The notes beneath the pieces were generated by a model, which saw nothing but the letters and a program-made list of their open reading frames with translations, was not told where the DNA came from and ran no database searches. From Siphonodentalium dalli (taxonomy: Eukaryota; Mollusca; Scaphopoda; Gadilida; Siphonodentaliidae), in the NCBI GenBank assembly GCA_032622095.1, contig CP136065.1:42073503-42137502 (forward strand): 64,000 nucleotides of DNA. Reading direction: 5' to 3'. Positions 11,724 to 22,380 of this stretch are shown here, piece after piece (positions within the stretch are counted from its first letter, which is position 1; every line of letters starts with the position of its first letter). Made by a program: the position numbers and the translations under genes.

Positions 11724-11899
11724 TTAAACACTCTTTCTTATTTTCTACCCTCATAATGGTAGCCACGAATAACATCACACTAAACAATCTTTGCGCTGGT
11801 GCACAATGGACCAGTTTTCAATTCATACATGTAGTATATTTTTTTTAAATGGTGCCCCCCCCCCACTTTTTTGTAGCTTCCGCCGCCTCTGCCGTTGAA

Positions 11900-12723
11900 T
11901 TGTGGGAAATGGCCGCAACGTAGATGTCGTATTTAGTGTCTAGACCGACAGTAAAGATATAATGTTGTTATTCAAAAATTATATCTTCGCTGTCACTTAC
12001 TTCGGGTAAAATCACGGAATAATACTGAACGAATATCAATGCGCGACGGAACTTCCTGTATAAACACCTAAGTAATGTTATTATTTCGTTATTAGAATGT
12101 CAAGCGTATTGTTATTTTGGGATATTAATTAGGTATCCGTCCATAATTATTTGTCGCTTTTAGTGATTATTTGTGGAAACTATTTTCTTTAAAACTAATT
12201 TCTCGCCATTTGAAAGTGGTTCGTTGGCTATCAGTTGGCGAACAACAACAATCAATTTCAACTGAAATTTTGTGTACGCTTTGTGGGACATTATTTGCCA
12301 ACAGTTAAAGGGGTACTGTACGCCAAATGTTGTTGTTGGTTTCTATAGTCTCCGAGTCTGAGAATAAGGTAACACTTTTTTCATTATTTGAAAGTCTGTT
12401 GAGTACGAAGTAGTGTTACGGATGACAAATTTACCGGAATGCAAAAATAGAAATTGTCGTTGTCGAGTAATTTTTGTACAGTTTTCAACCAAATGAATCA
12501 AATAAAAGTATACTCGTCCCATATAATCATTTAAGTTATTGTATCGTCGCTAGTCAGTGAGTGGCTTGAGTGTTCTCCCCGTATCATCATAATATTTTAA
12601 GCGATCGTGTGTGCGATCGGTTTAACAAGCCAGTATCCCTCATTTACTTTATTTGATTACGCAAATTCGTAATTTAATTGACGCCATTTTATGGCTCCAG
12701 TCATAAATTCAATTTATATCAAA
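11900..12723. other. Unannotated interval
   Basis: Apart from the hairpin near its start I see no gene. A TGTTGTTGTTGG stretch near 12,328 resembles stretches near 30,210, 34,955 and 36,045, perhaps a further dispersed repeat. Confidence 0.35.
11947..11994. repeat. Short hairpin
   Basis: GACAGTAAAGATATAA is followed after 16 nt by TTATATCTTCGCTGTC, a 16-bp stem with two mismatches. No terminator role is implied in this eukaryotic context. Confidence 0.6.
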
Positions 12724-13632
12724 CTAGAAGGTGACCCGACTTCGTCCGGGCTTTGACATTGAATTGTCTATTTTGAAGGCCAAGGTCAAGTGGGGTCACG
12801 ATTTGACCCGTCCAAAACACAGTGCCCGAACAAAAGTACCCGACAAAAGTACCCGTCGAAATCCATCCGGTTTTACCCGATTTGACCTTGAATTGACCAT
12901 TTTGAAGGTCAAGGTCAGGTGGGGTCAAACACCAACACCCCAAAAATGGTGGAAATCGGCCCAGCGGATACCGGGAAATCGGCCCAGCGGATACCGAGAT
13001 ACCCTATGCATCAAATTTCGTCCGTAAAAATCCGCCAGTTTAACCCGATTTGATTTCATGCACTGAAGTATATAAACGCGCCTCATATACACACGCTCAT
13101 TAATTATCAAGTTTCAACGTAAAGATAAATTACCATCGGTGCCCGAGATATCGCCAAGACATCTGAAACAGTCAAATGCATCGGCCTGTTAAGAGTTAAC
13201 GTGATCTAACTTTATGACCTCTAACGACGTCATAGAAGTTACGCATTGTTTTTACCCTGATAGAAGATCGTACCACTTCTTCTTAATAATTGAGGCAGAT
13301 AACTAAAACGGATACATACATATTATATATCGTTGGAAAGAGGAAACACGAAAGATTCTCATAGTGTCATTATTATGACTGGCATGTTATTATTCGCGCT
13401 GTTTCGAATCGATTTGTAAGCACCGAACTGAAATATATTAGCGCAAAACGGCGTAAAAACAGATTTGACCTCGGCACGTGAAAAGTTGACCTCGCACGGA
13501 CAAATTAATAGGCCTATGTTAGTCCTGACCCGAAAATACCCCCACATACCAAGTTTCATCGAAATCGGCTGGGCCATTTTCGAGTCCATCGATTACACAC
13601 AAACAAACAGATCTTCCAAAATATATAATAGA
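12724..13632 (-). repeat. Helentron-like element, unit 1 of a minus-strand tandem
   Basis: On the minus strand the unit runs from an AT-rich leader with TGTTTGTTTGTGTGT near 13,600 through GGTCAA-type cores to hairpin and CTAG at 12,724-12,727. The terminal part is an inverted copy of 1,100-1,470. The CTAG of the next unit (13,633) directly abuts its start. Confidence 0.6.
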
Positions 13633-14960
13633 CTAGCAGGTTAGCCCGCCACCGGCGGCTTGTCCGAAACATGACATTTTTTTAATATTTTTTTTTAATT
13701 TTTAGCTTCACGCGTTTCAATAAGAAAAAATTGTACCCGGTAGCTCCACCCGTTTCCGAGATCTGGTCTGCGCGTGCGCGAAGCTGGCGTCGCACGGACT
13801 CGGCGACCCGATAAAATTTGTACCCGGCGCAAGATACCTTCACATAGCAAATTTCAAGTCGATAGCTCCACCCGTTTCCGAGATCTCGTCTGCGCATGCG
13901 CTGCACGGGCGTCGCACGGGCTCGGCGACCCGATAAAATTTGTACCCGGCGCAAGATACAATCACATACCAAATTTCAAGTCGATAGCTCCACCCGTTTC
14001 CGATATCTCGTCTGCGCATGCGCTGCACGGGCGTCGCACGGGCTCGCCAATACGACAGCGACGACCACCTGGTCAAACTACACTCACGTACCAAGTTTCG
14101 TCCCGATCGGTCGAGGTGTTGGTATCTGATGCAAAAGACGAAATTGTGAGTGTTGGTCAATAGTCCCCGCCGTGAACCTCATCGTCGCAAAGAGCGGACA
14201 GTCAATTAACCCCGTTGTGAACCTCAATCACCAACGCGACGTAAACATGTGTTGCGTTCTAAAAATAGGAAAGCACTTTCTCTCTGCATAATTCTGCAGA
14301 TGCTAATAACGTTGCTCCCCGTAGGTAGCAATATCGTTGTTGTTGATATTTACGGCATGGGGGCTATTTTCTTATTTAGCAAGTTTGAGCTCAATCGGTT
14401 CGAGTCTATAAAGGACACACTCATATATATGACACTTCCCGTGGGTAGCAAGTTTGAGCTCAATCGGCATTCCCTGGAATTTCCCGTAGATTGGCAGATT
14501 CCAGTAGCTTTTTATTACGGTATATCTGGGGAGAAATCTGATGCTATATTCGTGATTATCTGGGATGATTTCGGTATATAACTATATACTGTAAAAACAA
14601 AGCGCGCCATCCGTGCTCGCAGGGTTGGTCAGAAACAAATGTTTTTTAAATTTAATGTATGTTCCGTATATCTCTCTGCAGATGCAAATAGCGTTGAATG
14701 GCAAACAGACGCTCTTTATAGAGATGCGTCAAAAACAAACGCTCATTAAATAATCACTTGATTAACCCACGCCGTGCCTTTGCGGTGATTTGAGATTGGA
14801 GAACGGGTGCTCTGAGCTTTTCTAAACTGCGACCACGGTCGTGTCGGTGGGATTTGACACTTACATAGGAAGTTTGAGCTCAATGTGTACACGCGTTTTG
14901 GATTCTATGAAGTACACACACACACACACATATACGAAGTCTCAAAATATATAGTATAGA
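13633..14960 (-). repeat. Helentron-like element, unit 2 of the minus-strand tandem
   Basis: Its minus-strand 3' end has a G/C-rich hairpin (GCCGCC-GGT-GGCGGGC) and CTAG at 13,633-13,636. Its start has a TG-rich microsatellite near 14,920. The core differs from unit 1, consisting of three 122-bp repeats plus a GAGCTCAATCGG segment. Same ends with a different core suggests a modular family. Confidence 0.6.
13739..14104. repeat. 122-bp tandem core units (x3)
   Basis: GATAGCTCCACCCGTTTCC recurs at about 13,739, 13,861 and 13,983. Each unit carries GCGCATGCGC and GGCGACCCGATAAAATT. The same monomer occurs in opposite orientation at 42,240-43,340. ORFs rich in RARRPDKI-type peptides in either strand come from this monomer and are not genes. 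Confidence 0.9.
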
Positions 14961-15610
14961 CTAGAAGGTGACCCGACTTCGTCCGGGCTATTCAAAAACC
15001 AAATTTCAAGTCGATTGCTCCACCCGTTTCCGAGATCTGGTCTGCGCATGCGCGAAGCTCGGCGAAGCTCGGCGACCCGATAAAATTCGTATCCGGGGCA
15101 AGATACATTCACATACCAAATTTCAAGTCGATAGCTCCACCCGTTTCCGAGATATATAGCCCAATGTCATTTGCGGATACCTCGGCCGGTGATGAGTTAA
15201 CGCGACATCGGCCTGTTAAGAGTTAACGCGATCACGTCACGATATGTTGATGGCGTAATATATTTTTTTACGCAATGATTTTCGATGAGCGAAGCATGGT
15301 CCTGCGTTCTTCCCGATAATTAAGGTAGAAACTTTAAATGTACACAGGCGTGTGATGCATCATTGGAAAGATGAAGCCACACAGATTCTAACCGTGCAAA
15401 TTATATGACTGGCAATTTATTATTCGCGCTATATCGAATCGATTTGTGAGCACCGAACTGAAATATATTAGCGCAAAACGGCGTAAAAACAGATTTGACC
15501 TCGGCACGTGAAAAGTTGACCTCGGATCTGAAAATCAATAGGCCTATGTTACTCCTGACCCGAAAATACCCCCACATACCAAGTTTCATCGAAATCGGCT
15601 GGGCCATTTA
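14961..15610 (-). repeat. Helentron-like element, unit 3 of the minus-strand tandem (truncated)
   Basis: CTAG at 14,961-14,964 with the CCCGAC-TTC-GTCCGGG hairpin, then one 122-bp core. This is followed by a segment matching 13,370-13,590 (GTGAAAAGTTGACCTCG and CATACCAAGTTTCATCG). It breaks off near 15,608, before any 5' microsatellite. Confidence 0.55.
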
Positions 15611-15689
15611 TGTTCACCAAGGAAACGTTCCTGGTCAAGTCCATAGGCCTCCTTTAGAAAAAATGGAAGCATCTTAAGCCGTAGATAAT

Positions 15690-16200
15690 ATCCAATGTAA
15701 GTTTCTAGATAGTAATATAAATGGGTGTTCTGCCATGTTCACACAGACTTGAAATGTTGGCAGAATTTCGATTTATACCTAGTACGAATTTACAAAATCT
15801 GGTGTTAATCTTTTCAAAAGGCGTTGAATCTTTGATCAAGCACTTCTCAGTGTAATCTCCTATCCAAACTTCTAATCCATAAGTTATAATGTGTCTGATG
15901 AGGGTGTCAAACAGTTTATTAGCTAAGTCTGTATTAGATGTTTTGAATTAAAAATTAGATTTAAGTGAGAAAATAGCTTTAAGAGCTGTATTAGCCATAT
16001 GTTAACAGCATGTTGTAAATTGCCAGTATAGTAAAATATATAACCGAGGTATTTGTAGCATTGGACATATCATGTTCAGCAATTGATAATCTAAAATTTA
16101 ATTTAGAATAATCTTTTATCTTTTTAGTTCTATTTATATGAATTTTGAGCTTCCATGTTTCGAAGCAGTTCTAAGCACATTCTGAAGAACCACCAACTTA
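15690..16200 (-). pseudogene. LINE reverse transcriptase C-terminal relic
   Basis: On the minus strand, 15,722-15,940 reads as a typical region downstream of a non-LTR reverse transcriptase palm. It contains ANKLFDTLIRHIITYGLEVW, then FCKFVLGINRNSANISSL and CEHGRTPIYI, matching the LFDKL-ILxYGxEVWG and FCKxILGVxKxxxN pattern of LINE polyproteins. Upstream, up to about 16,200, the similarity continues only with frame changes and stop codons. The catalytic domain and endonuclease are missing. It lies immediately 3' of the propeller pseudogene. This is a dead fragment and its clade cannot be set from what remains. Confidence 0.7.
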
Positions 16201-16353
16201 CATTACAGTTCGACTACGTTGTCCCTCATGATCCACTGTGACTTGGCGTTGTCCCTCATGATACAATGTGACTTGACAGTGTTGTAACTGATTACTTGTC
16301 TGCCTTTTATATAAATCGTGCATATATAAACTACTACATGTACGGGAACTTCT

Positions 16354-17841
16354 CTAGACATTTTGCATCCGCGGAATGTATGATGTAATATTGGAATTAT
16401 TTGAAACCATGAAGCACATCCTGGTAGGGTTGACGCATATTCCGACGGGATTGGTTACTGATATTACTGAGCGACTACATTGTCCGTCACGGCTCAGTTC
16501 CATCACTCCATTACTGCCGTAGTTGCAGACGTAAATGTTGGCTCCAAACACACACACGCCCATCGGACCAGATCCACCACACGGTATTGTTCTGAGATGT
16601 GTCGTGAGATCTGGGGACAAAACTACCACATTATCTGCTGTATAATCCGTCACAAACACAGCGTCGGCCTCCGGAGATACAGCCACGCCATGTGGATACT
16701 TGAATGTATATAACGACTGAGAAATGACGTCACCGATCGTTGATAGAGCACGCACGCAGCGATCCGTGAAACATGCAACGACTAATCTGTCGCCGACGGC
16801 TTCGATACCTGCACACAGGAAACGATGTTTGGTGACTAAGATCTGATGTTTGATATACCGATATCTGATCACGATCATCCGTTACGTAGATGCGATCATT
16901 CATAAGACATACACCATATGGTTGGCAGGCGTTCTTGAGAGCGACAGACTTGGTGGTTTCGCCACTTTGGGTTACCACACTGAGTCTGTACTGACCAGAG
17001 GACGCAACAATCATATCCGACTTCAGATTCCTGTTGAGAAATGCCATGACTGACCAAGTTCCTCCGCACGAAAAGTCCATTTCCTTTGCCAATTGTATGA
17101 TAGGCTTTTCACAAATATGGATATTACAGGACTCTTTCAAAATATTCTGTACAGAATCGAGAACGCCTTTATTGGTGACGACTTCATAATCTATCGGCGA
17201 TAAGTCTTCGTAATCGCTGATCAGGCGTTCTGATTTGGATATCGCCTGGCGGAGCTTGATTGAACGTCCGTTAAGGGTTTGAGCTCTTTGTGCAATCGAT
17301 TCTTCAGAGGTGGCATTGTCAGAAGCGACAGGAGCGTCATCTATTCCCGAATTTATCACCGCGGCCCCCTCGCTAGAACCTAATTCCAACTCATGCCCTA
17401 GCTCTTCTGCCAATACTTGTTCTTGCTTCAGTTCGGACAGAACTTTTACTATCTTATCCACACTCCGTGCTGATAACTTGTGCTTTGACATAGTCTCCCT
17501 AACACCATTGATCGTTTTCTGCTCGCAGTCATCAACGACTCGGCGAATCTCAGAAAATAAAGTATGTATCTCCGTTATCATATCATTCTCTCGTCCGTCC
17601 TGCTTGGTTAACCACCCGGGAACAGATTCCTTCACCTCTTTTGCTTTTGAGATTAACTTATCAAGACACGATTCGTATTTTTGGACATCCGCTTTATTTT
17701 TGCTGCAGCCTTCGACAGCTCTTCGAGTTTACATTCGGGATATGTGATTTCATGGCACGAAGCACAGCATGGTATGAAGTGGGTGCCACAGAACGAATCA
17801 AATGGTCGGGAGTCAAGCTCACAGAATACAGCGGACGACAT
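16354..17841 (-). pseudogene. B-box/coiled-coil/NHL-like propeller gene, copy 1 (frameshifted)
   Basis: The start at 17,841 (MSSAVFCELD) follows a retained TTTTATTTTTCAG acceptor, as in the other copies. Order of parts: variant B-box (C-x2-D-x7-C-x2-H-x3-CC-x2-CH), helical coiled-coil region, linker, then propeller blades with GVAVSPEADAVFVTDY and GVCVFGANIYVCNYGS. Compared with copies 2 and 3 there is a 1-bp loss near 17,693-17,703 (CTTTATTTTTGCTG against CTTTCATTTTTTCTG). There is also an 11-bp loss near 16,809-16,815, after GCCGACGGCTTCGATACC. Either break destroys the full-length protein, so the remaining open segments (17,653-17,841, 16,730-17,635 and 16,354-16,878) are in different frames. 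An intact version would be RING-less and TRIM-NHL-like, probably a ubiquitin-pathway or RNA-binding scaffold. That function is inferred from the family only. Confidence 0.85.
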
Positions 17842-18143
17842 GACTTTTCTGAAAAATAAAAGCAAAATTATCAACATGGGTCTCATTGTTGAATCGGGAA
17901 GGTTCGTCATAGGAAATAGCATATTATCGTGACTCCTTCATTTCTTAACACTAAACAAACACAGACGAATAGATCACTTTGGGAGATGTTGAGCGAAACA
18001 TTCAACAAACATAAATTGCATATGGCCGTTTGTTGAATTTATTATTGCAACATTTTACACCAATTAATAGAATTCTTTCTGCACTTTTATAACTTTCTAT
18101 AATTACAGTTTTTGTTGTGTCTTATTTGCGCATCCATATGCAA

Positions 18144-18272
18144 CACGTGTTCTGTGTGCACCCCGTTGACGTCACACGATGTAAATGACGTTTGCCTCAA
18201 CTATGATCGAACGGACTAAAATAAAAGCATCATCACATATGACAAAACATGCCCTGTGTGTGCCTTTATAAA
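18144..18272 (-). promoter_or_regulatory. Candidate promoter region of propeller copy 1
   Basis: Read on the minus strand: TTTATAAA (18,265-18,272), a TGACG half-site (18,186-18,190), a full CRE palindrome TGACGTCA (18,167-18,174) and an E-box CACGTG (18,144-18,149). All are preserved upstream of copy 3. They lie 300-430 bp 5' of the ATG, with an acceptor between, so a non-coding first exon is likely. Transcription start is not determined. Confidence 0.35.
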
Positions 18273-18694
18273 CCGTGAAAGTCTGTATTTTTTAATGCAC
18301 GGATTCTATGACGGGTGGTGTGTAATAACACAGGACGACACGAGTGTTAATGGGTTTGTCGATACGGCACTTGTACCATCGTGTAAGGATAGAACTCGAG
18401 ACTGTGCCTCTTGTTCCATCCGCCCGCGGTAGCTCTCGTGTCACATCAACAGACCCATTAACACACTCGTGTTGTTATGTGTGTATATAGTACCTGTCCA
18501 CCTGTCTTTCGTCTGATTATATTTTAAGACATCCCTCCAGATGGATAATGGGCCATTTCATTGTATCATTATATAACTATTGGAGAATCCATTTAGCAAA
18601 TAAAGGGTTAATCTGAAGTAGATATATAACGAGACATAATACTTCCCTTGATATATTTCTAGTAGTTTGTAATTCATGGTGTATATATCAAGGA

Positions 18695-19802
18695 CATGGA
18701 CGTGGCGACAGGGGGTTTGGGTGTGTCTCACCCCCAACGTTGGATAACATTTTCAACAGTTGGAAATTTCATATCTGACACAACATTAGTTGGAAATTTC
18801 ACACCAACAATAGGTTGAAAATGTTCTTGTAGTTTGATTTTCAAACAACTAAGTGGGGGGAATTTATTGTTTTTGGACCAATATTTGCATATTTTCCTTC
18901 TTTTGGTAAAAATTTTGGACTGAGATGGCCCATCATTCCAACCTTAGCGGGGTTTCAGGTTGGACATGTCCAACACTTAGAAAGCTTGTGTCCTGGTCCC
19001 TTCCCCGTGGCCAGTCAAACAGTGCTAGTTAATTTAAGAAAACAATTGTCCTACATTTGGTCAAAATTGTCACTGGAATTGTCATCAGTTGGAACTTTAC
19101 AACCTAAGTCGGAGTGTCAGGTTTGAAATGTCCAACTCTAGAAAGTCTTGAGGCTAGTCTAGATGCTAGGATTTTGGTCATGGTCGACCCAGTGTGTTCT
19201 GTCCCTCCCCCACGGCCAATATAAAACTGCTAAAGAGTTTAAGAAAATAATATTTTACTACATTTGGTCAAAACTGTTGACTGAAATCAGTTGGGAAAAT
19301 TCCAACCTAAGGGTTAGTATGAGGTTTGATTTTTCCAACACTAGGACAGTTTGGAGCTAGGATTTTGCGATTTTCTTGTTTAGTTTTCAAACTTTTCTCA
19401 AACCGGGCCGAACAACCATGGTCGGCCCGGTGTGTCCTGGTCGTGTTCATTTGACTGGAGTTAGACCACTAGATATTAGGATTTATGCAATTTTCATGTT
19501 CAAATATCTTAATATTATCATACCGGGTAGATATAACCATGGTTTATGAATAGGCTATTAGCCCTGAATACTTAGGTGCAAGGGGGTGGAATTATGCAAA
19601 ACCTTTGCTTGGTCTGATTCAATGGGTGCAAATGGAATTATGCAAAACCTTGTGTTTTGGTTTGATTCATGGGGGGGGGGGGGGCGCAAATTGAATTATG
19701 CAAAACCTTGTCTCTGGCCTGATTCAAGGGGGTGCAGTTGGAATTCCCCAATGTGGACAGCCCCCCCCCCCCCCAAACGGAGACCCTCTAGTCACGTCCA
19801 TG
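18695..19802. mobile_element. hAT-like non-autonomous element (repeat C)
   Basis: Flanked by ATCAAGGA (18,687-18,694) and ATCAGGGA (19,803-19,810), an 8-bp duplication with one mismatch. The ends are inverted: CATGGACGTGGCGACAGGG at the left and, on the other strand, CATGGACGTGACTAGAGGG at the right. The interior carries repeated GTTGGAAATTTCA motifs. Related interior sequence is at 45,190-45,600, 54,130-54,400 and (inverted) 61,190-61,380. No transposase is visible. Confidence 0.65.
19575..19745. repeat. Short minisatellite with poly(G)
   Basis: GGAATTATGCAAAACCTTG recurs with a spacing of 45-60 bp (near 19,588, 19,633 and 19,693), with a 14-bp G tract around 19,671-19,684. It lies near the right end of the hAT-like element. 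Confidence 0.7.
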
Positions 19803-19859
19803 ATCAGGGATTCCACTAAGGGGGAAACAGGTTGTGTTTCGCGAGGAATTGAAAACTTG

Positions 19860-20477
19860 GAATGGTCTGGTTTCCCAATGACAATTCAATGCTTTGGAAA
19901 CGCTTAAATTTACATACTAGTACTATTAATTAGATATCACATTGCAGCCACTCTTGAAAACTAGATATTTCTTTCCAGACACTCATGATATATTTCGGTA
20001 TTCAAACATAAACTGTATTCTTTATAAACTCGGCTGATAGCCCATCAAACTCGGCTGATATCAGGTGTGGTATCATCTGGAACCAACCATTAAGTTTAGT
20101 TCTTCAAAGAACCCACCGAGTTCAAGGTTAAATGTCCTGGTCTAAAAATTTAACAGTTTGTCCACGCGTTTGCATGGGGTTTTCATTGACTTTTTCGAGT
20201 CATATATATTCGAAATTAAAATATGCATGGTCTATAGTTTTAATTAGACTTGTATAGACTCTGATCATTTTATTGCTGGGGGGAGTGGTAACTATATTGC
20301 TCATGTCACAAATAGGGGAGAAACGACATTGTATTAATATCATTCGATATTTCTTTCATCAGAACCAACATCAGGTGATATGAATTGTAAACGGTATAAC
20401 TTATTTACGAACTTATAGAACATACAGAAACAAAGACACTTTAAACGTGTTTATAACTTACATAGTGTCATGGAACA
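19860..20477. other. Unannotated interval
   Basis: AT-rich. A CTCGGCTGATA motif is repeated at about 20,030 and 20,050. No gene seen. Confidence 0.35.
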
Positions 20478-20600
20478 TTGGAATTCCCCAAGGTGGACAC
20501 CCCCCCCCCCCCCCCACGGAGACCCTCTAGCCACGTCTACGATCAGGGATTCCAGGTAGGGTGAAACAGGTAGTGTTTCGCGAGGAATTGAAAACTTGTT
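20478..20600. repeat. Copy of the right end and flank of the 18,695-19,802 element
   Basis: GGAATTCCCCAAGGTGGAC, poly(C), GGAGACCCTCTAG, CACGT, ATCAGGGATTCCA and GTGTTTCGCGAGGAATTG match 19,739-19,858 in the same order. The copy includes flanking DNA outside the element, so it arose by duplication of the region rather than by transposition. Confidence 0.75.
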
Positions 20601-20715
20601 TCATAGAACATGCATTTAATGAACCAAATGGAACACATAGGAACTATAATATATTCCATGTTCTGGTTATATCCGGGGGAAATAGATATAGAACGAACGC
20701 AGTTTGAGAAACAAG

Positions 20716-20895
20716 TTTGGTTCCATGTGGAACCAGAATGTGTGTTGTGTACATGATTTGTTTGGTTCCATGTGGGACCAGAATGTGTGTTGTATACATG
20801 ATTTGTTTGGTTCCATGTGGGACCAGAATGTGTGTTGTGTACATGATTTGTTTGGTTCCATGTGGGACCAGAATGTGTGTTGTATACATGATTTG
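20716..20895. repeat. 45-bp tandem repeat x4
   Basis: Exact units start at 20,716, 20,761, 20,806 and 20,851 with TTTGGTTCCATGTGG. Because 45 is divisible by three, several frames stay open on both strands. Those ORFs are by-products. Confidence 0.97.
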
Positions 20896-21389
20896 GTTCT
20901 TTAATTCCGTTCATCGTGAAGAACCAACATGTTTCGTTTTTCAGTTGGGTCTTTATTTAGTTCTTCATGAAGAACAACAACATGTATGTTTGGTTTGTCG
21001 TTTTGGTTTCTCTATGTGCGTGTAGTCACAGTGATTTTCAAATATAACGAGAATTTCTGAATTGATTTGAAGTAATGCGAGCTTTCATGCCATTTCAAAC
21101 TGATATTTACTCCCAGTTAGGGAGCCCTGAAAGTTAATGCGCCTGAATTGTCGGAAGGACCGGACTGACGGCACAAACCAAATTCTTAAGTTCCGCAATT
21201 ACAGCATAAAGGGATCAGGGACCCACCAAAAATCCATATTCATAGTGTCAATGACACTGTAGCTCAACTTGGAGGCGTTAATAATTCTATGCTGAGCAGT
21301 CAATAGAATGACAACGAGGGAAAGTCAACAAGCTTCAGTAAATGGATTGTATTGTGTAAATGAAATTAATTTCATTTAAAACATTTCTC

Positions 21390-22380
21390 CACTAAAAGTG
21401 GTCTGCAGGGTGTGCCGATGGATTCAAATGTGAAATCCAAGATGGCCCCACGCCCCCATCCTTTTTTAAACAAATTTCGGAAGAATAGGGCAGCATCCAT
21501 CTAAAGGTCTCACCAAAGAAACATATGAAGTTTGGATGAGAGATGAGGGACTTGGCATGTATAGTGTGTGCCAAATGATTTAGTCATGCAAAGAGTAAAA
21601 TACATGATGGCTGCCGGCGTCCATGTTTTAGTCGAAAATCGTTCAAATCGATTGCTCTCATCTAGCGGTGATCCTAATCATGCCTGTAAATTTACAAAAC
21701 TGTTCTCAGATATATGCGGGTGCAGAGTGTGCTGATTGATTCAAATTTGAAATCCAAGATGGCTACTGACGGCCATGTTTTTTAACAATTTCAGAAATAA
21801 TCGGTGGCTCCCATCTAGAGATCACCCCAAAGATCCGTATGAAGTTTGATGACGATCGGATGGGGAATGTGGCTTGTAGGGTGTGCCAAAGGATTTAGTC
21901 ATGCAAAGAGTAAAATCCAAGATAGCTTCTGGCGGCCATGTTTTTTTTTAATACAAATTTCGGAAATAATTGGTGGCTCTCATCTAGCGGTCACCCAAAA
22001 GATCCATATGAAATTTTAATGACGATCGGAAGAGGTATGTGGCCTGTAGGCTGTGCCAAAGGATTTAGTCATGCAAAGAGTAAAATCCAAGATGGCTGCT
22101 GGCGGCCATGTTTTTTTAACAAATTTCGGAAATAATCAATGGCTCCCATCTAGAGGTCACCGTAAAGATGAATATGAAGTTTGGTGGTGATTAAATGAGG
22201 GATGTGGTCTGTAGCCAAAGGATTTATTCATGAAAAGAGTCAAATTCAAGATGACTGCCGAAGGCCATGTTTTTTTTTATCAAAAATCGCTCAAATATGA
22301 AAGCTCAAATCTAGATGAGATCCTAAACATGTCTGTAAATTTTAAAAACATTTCTCTAATAAATGCGGAATCAAATTACT
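21390..22380. repeat. ~165-bp tandem array, block 2 copy
   Basis: Same unit as 2,830-3,850, with AAGATGGCTGCTGGCGGCC and ATGTTTTTTTAACAAATTTC. About six units, without the poly(C) interruption. Confidence 0.8.

Larger units (their letters stand above)
10291..11891. mobile_element. hAT-type non-autonomous element (1.6 kb)
   Basis: Flanked by a perfect 8-bp target-site duplication CCGTTGAA (10,283-10,290 and 11,892-11,899). Terminal inverted repeats are CAGGGGCGGTGGAGCC at the left and, read on the other strand, CAGAGGCGGCGGAAGC at the right. Both are followed by poly(G)/(C) tracts. An 8-bp duplication and CAG-RGG ends are the hAT signature. No transposase ORF is visible. A TTAA-type MITE (11,165-11,723) is nested inside, so this element is the older insertion. 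Confidence 0.85.
16195..18410 (-). repeat. 2.2-kb gene-bearing duplication (partner of 61,780-63,985)
   Basis: Both blocks carry a propeller gene copy on the minus strand with matching 3' flank (ACTTCTCTAGACATTTTGC) and at least 560 bp of matching 5' flank. Similarity appears to stop at GACTGTGCCTCT near 18,410 and 63,985. By eye identity is high throughout, coding and non-coding alike. Confidence 0.85.

Noticed and set aside
13682-14163. ORFs of 77-129 codons on both strands with RARRPDKI-type peptides (also at 42,114-43,353)
   Set aside because: They are translations of the 122-bp Helentron-like core. They are open because the unit is G/C-rich, and they appear in several frames of the same repeat on both strands.
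20543-21025. Repetitive ORFs in four frames (NQTNHVYNTHSGPTW-type and others)
   Set aside because: They come from a 45-bp tandem repeat whose length is divisible by three, so all frames stay open.
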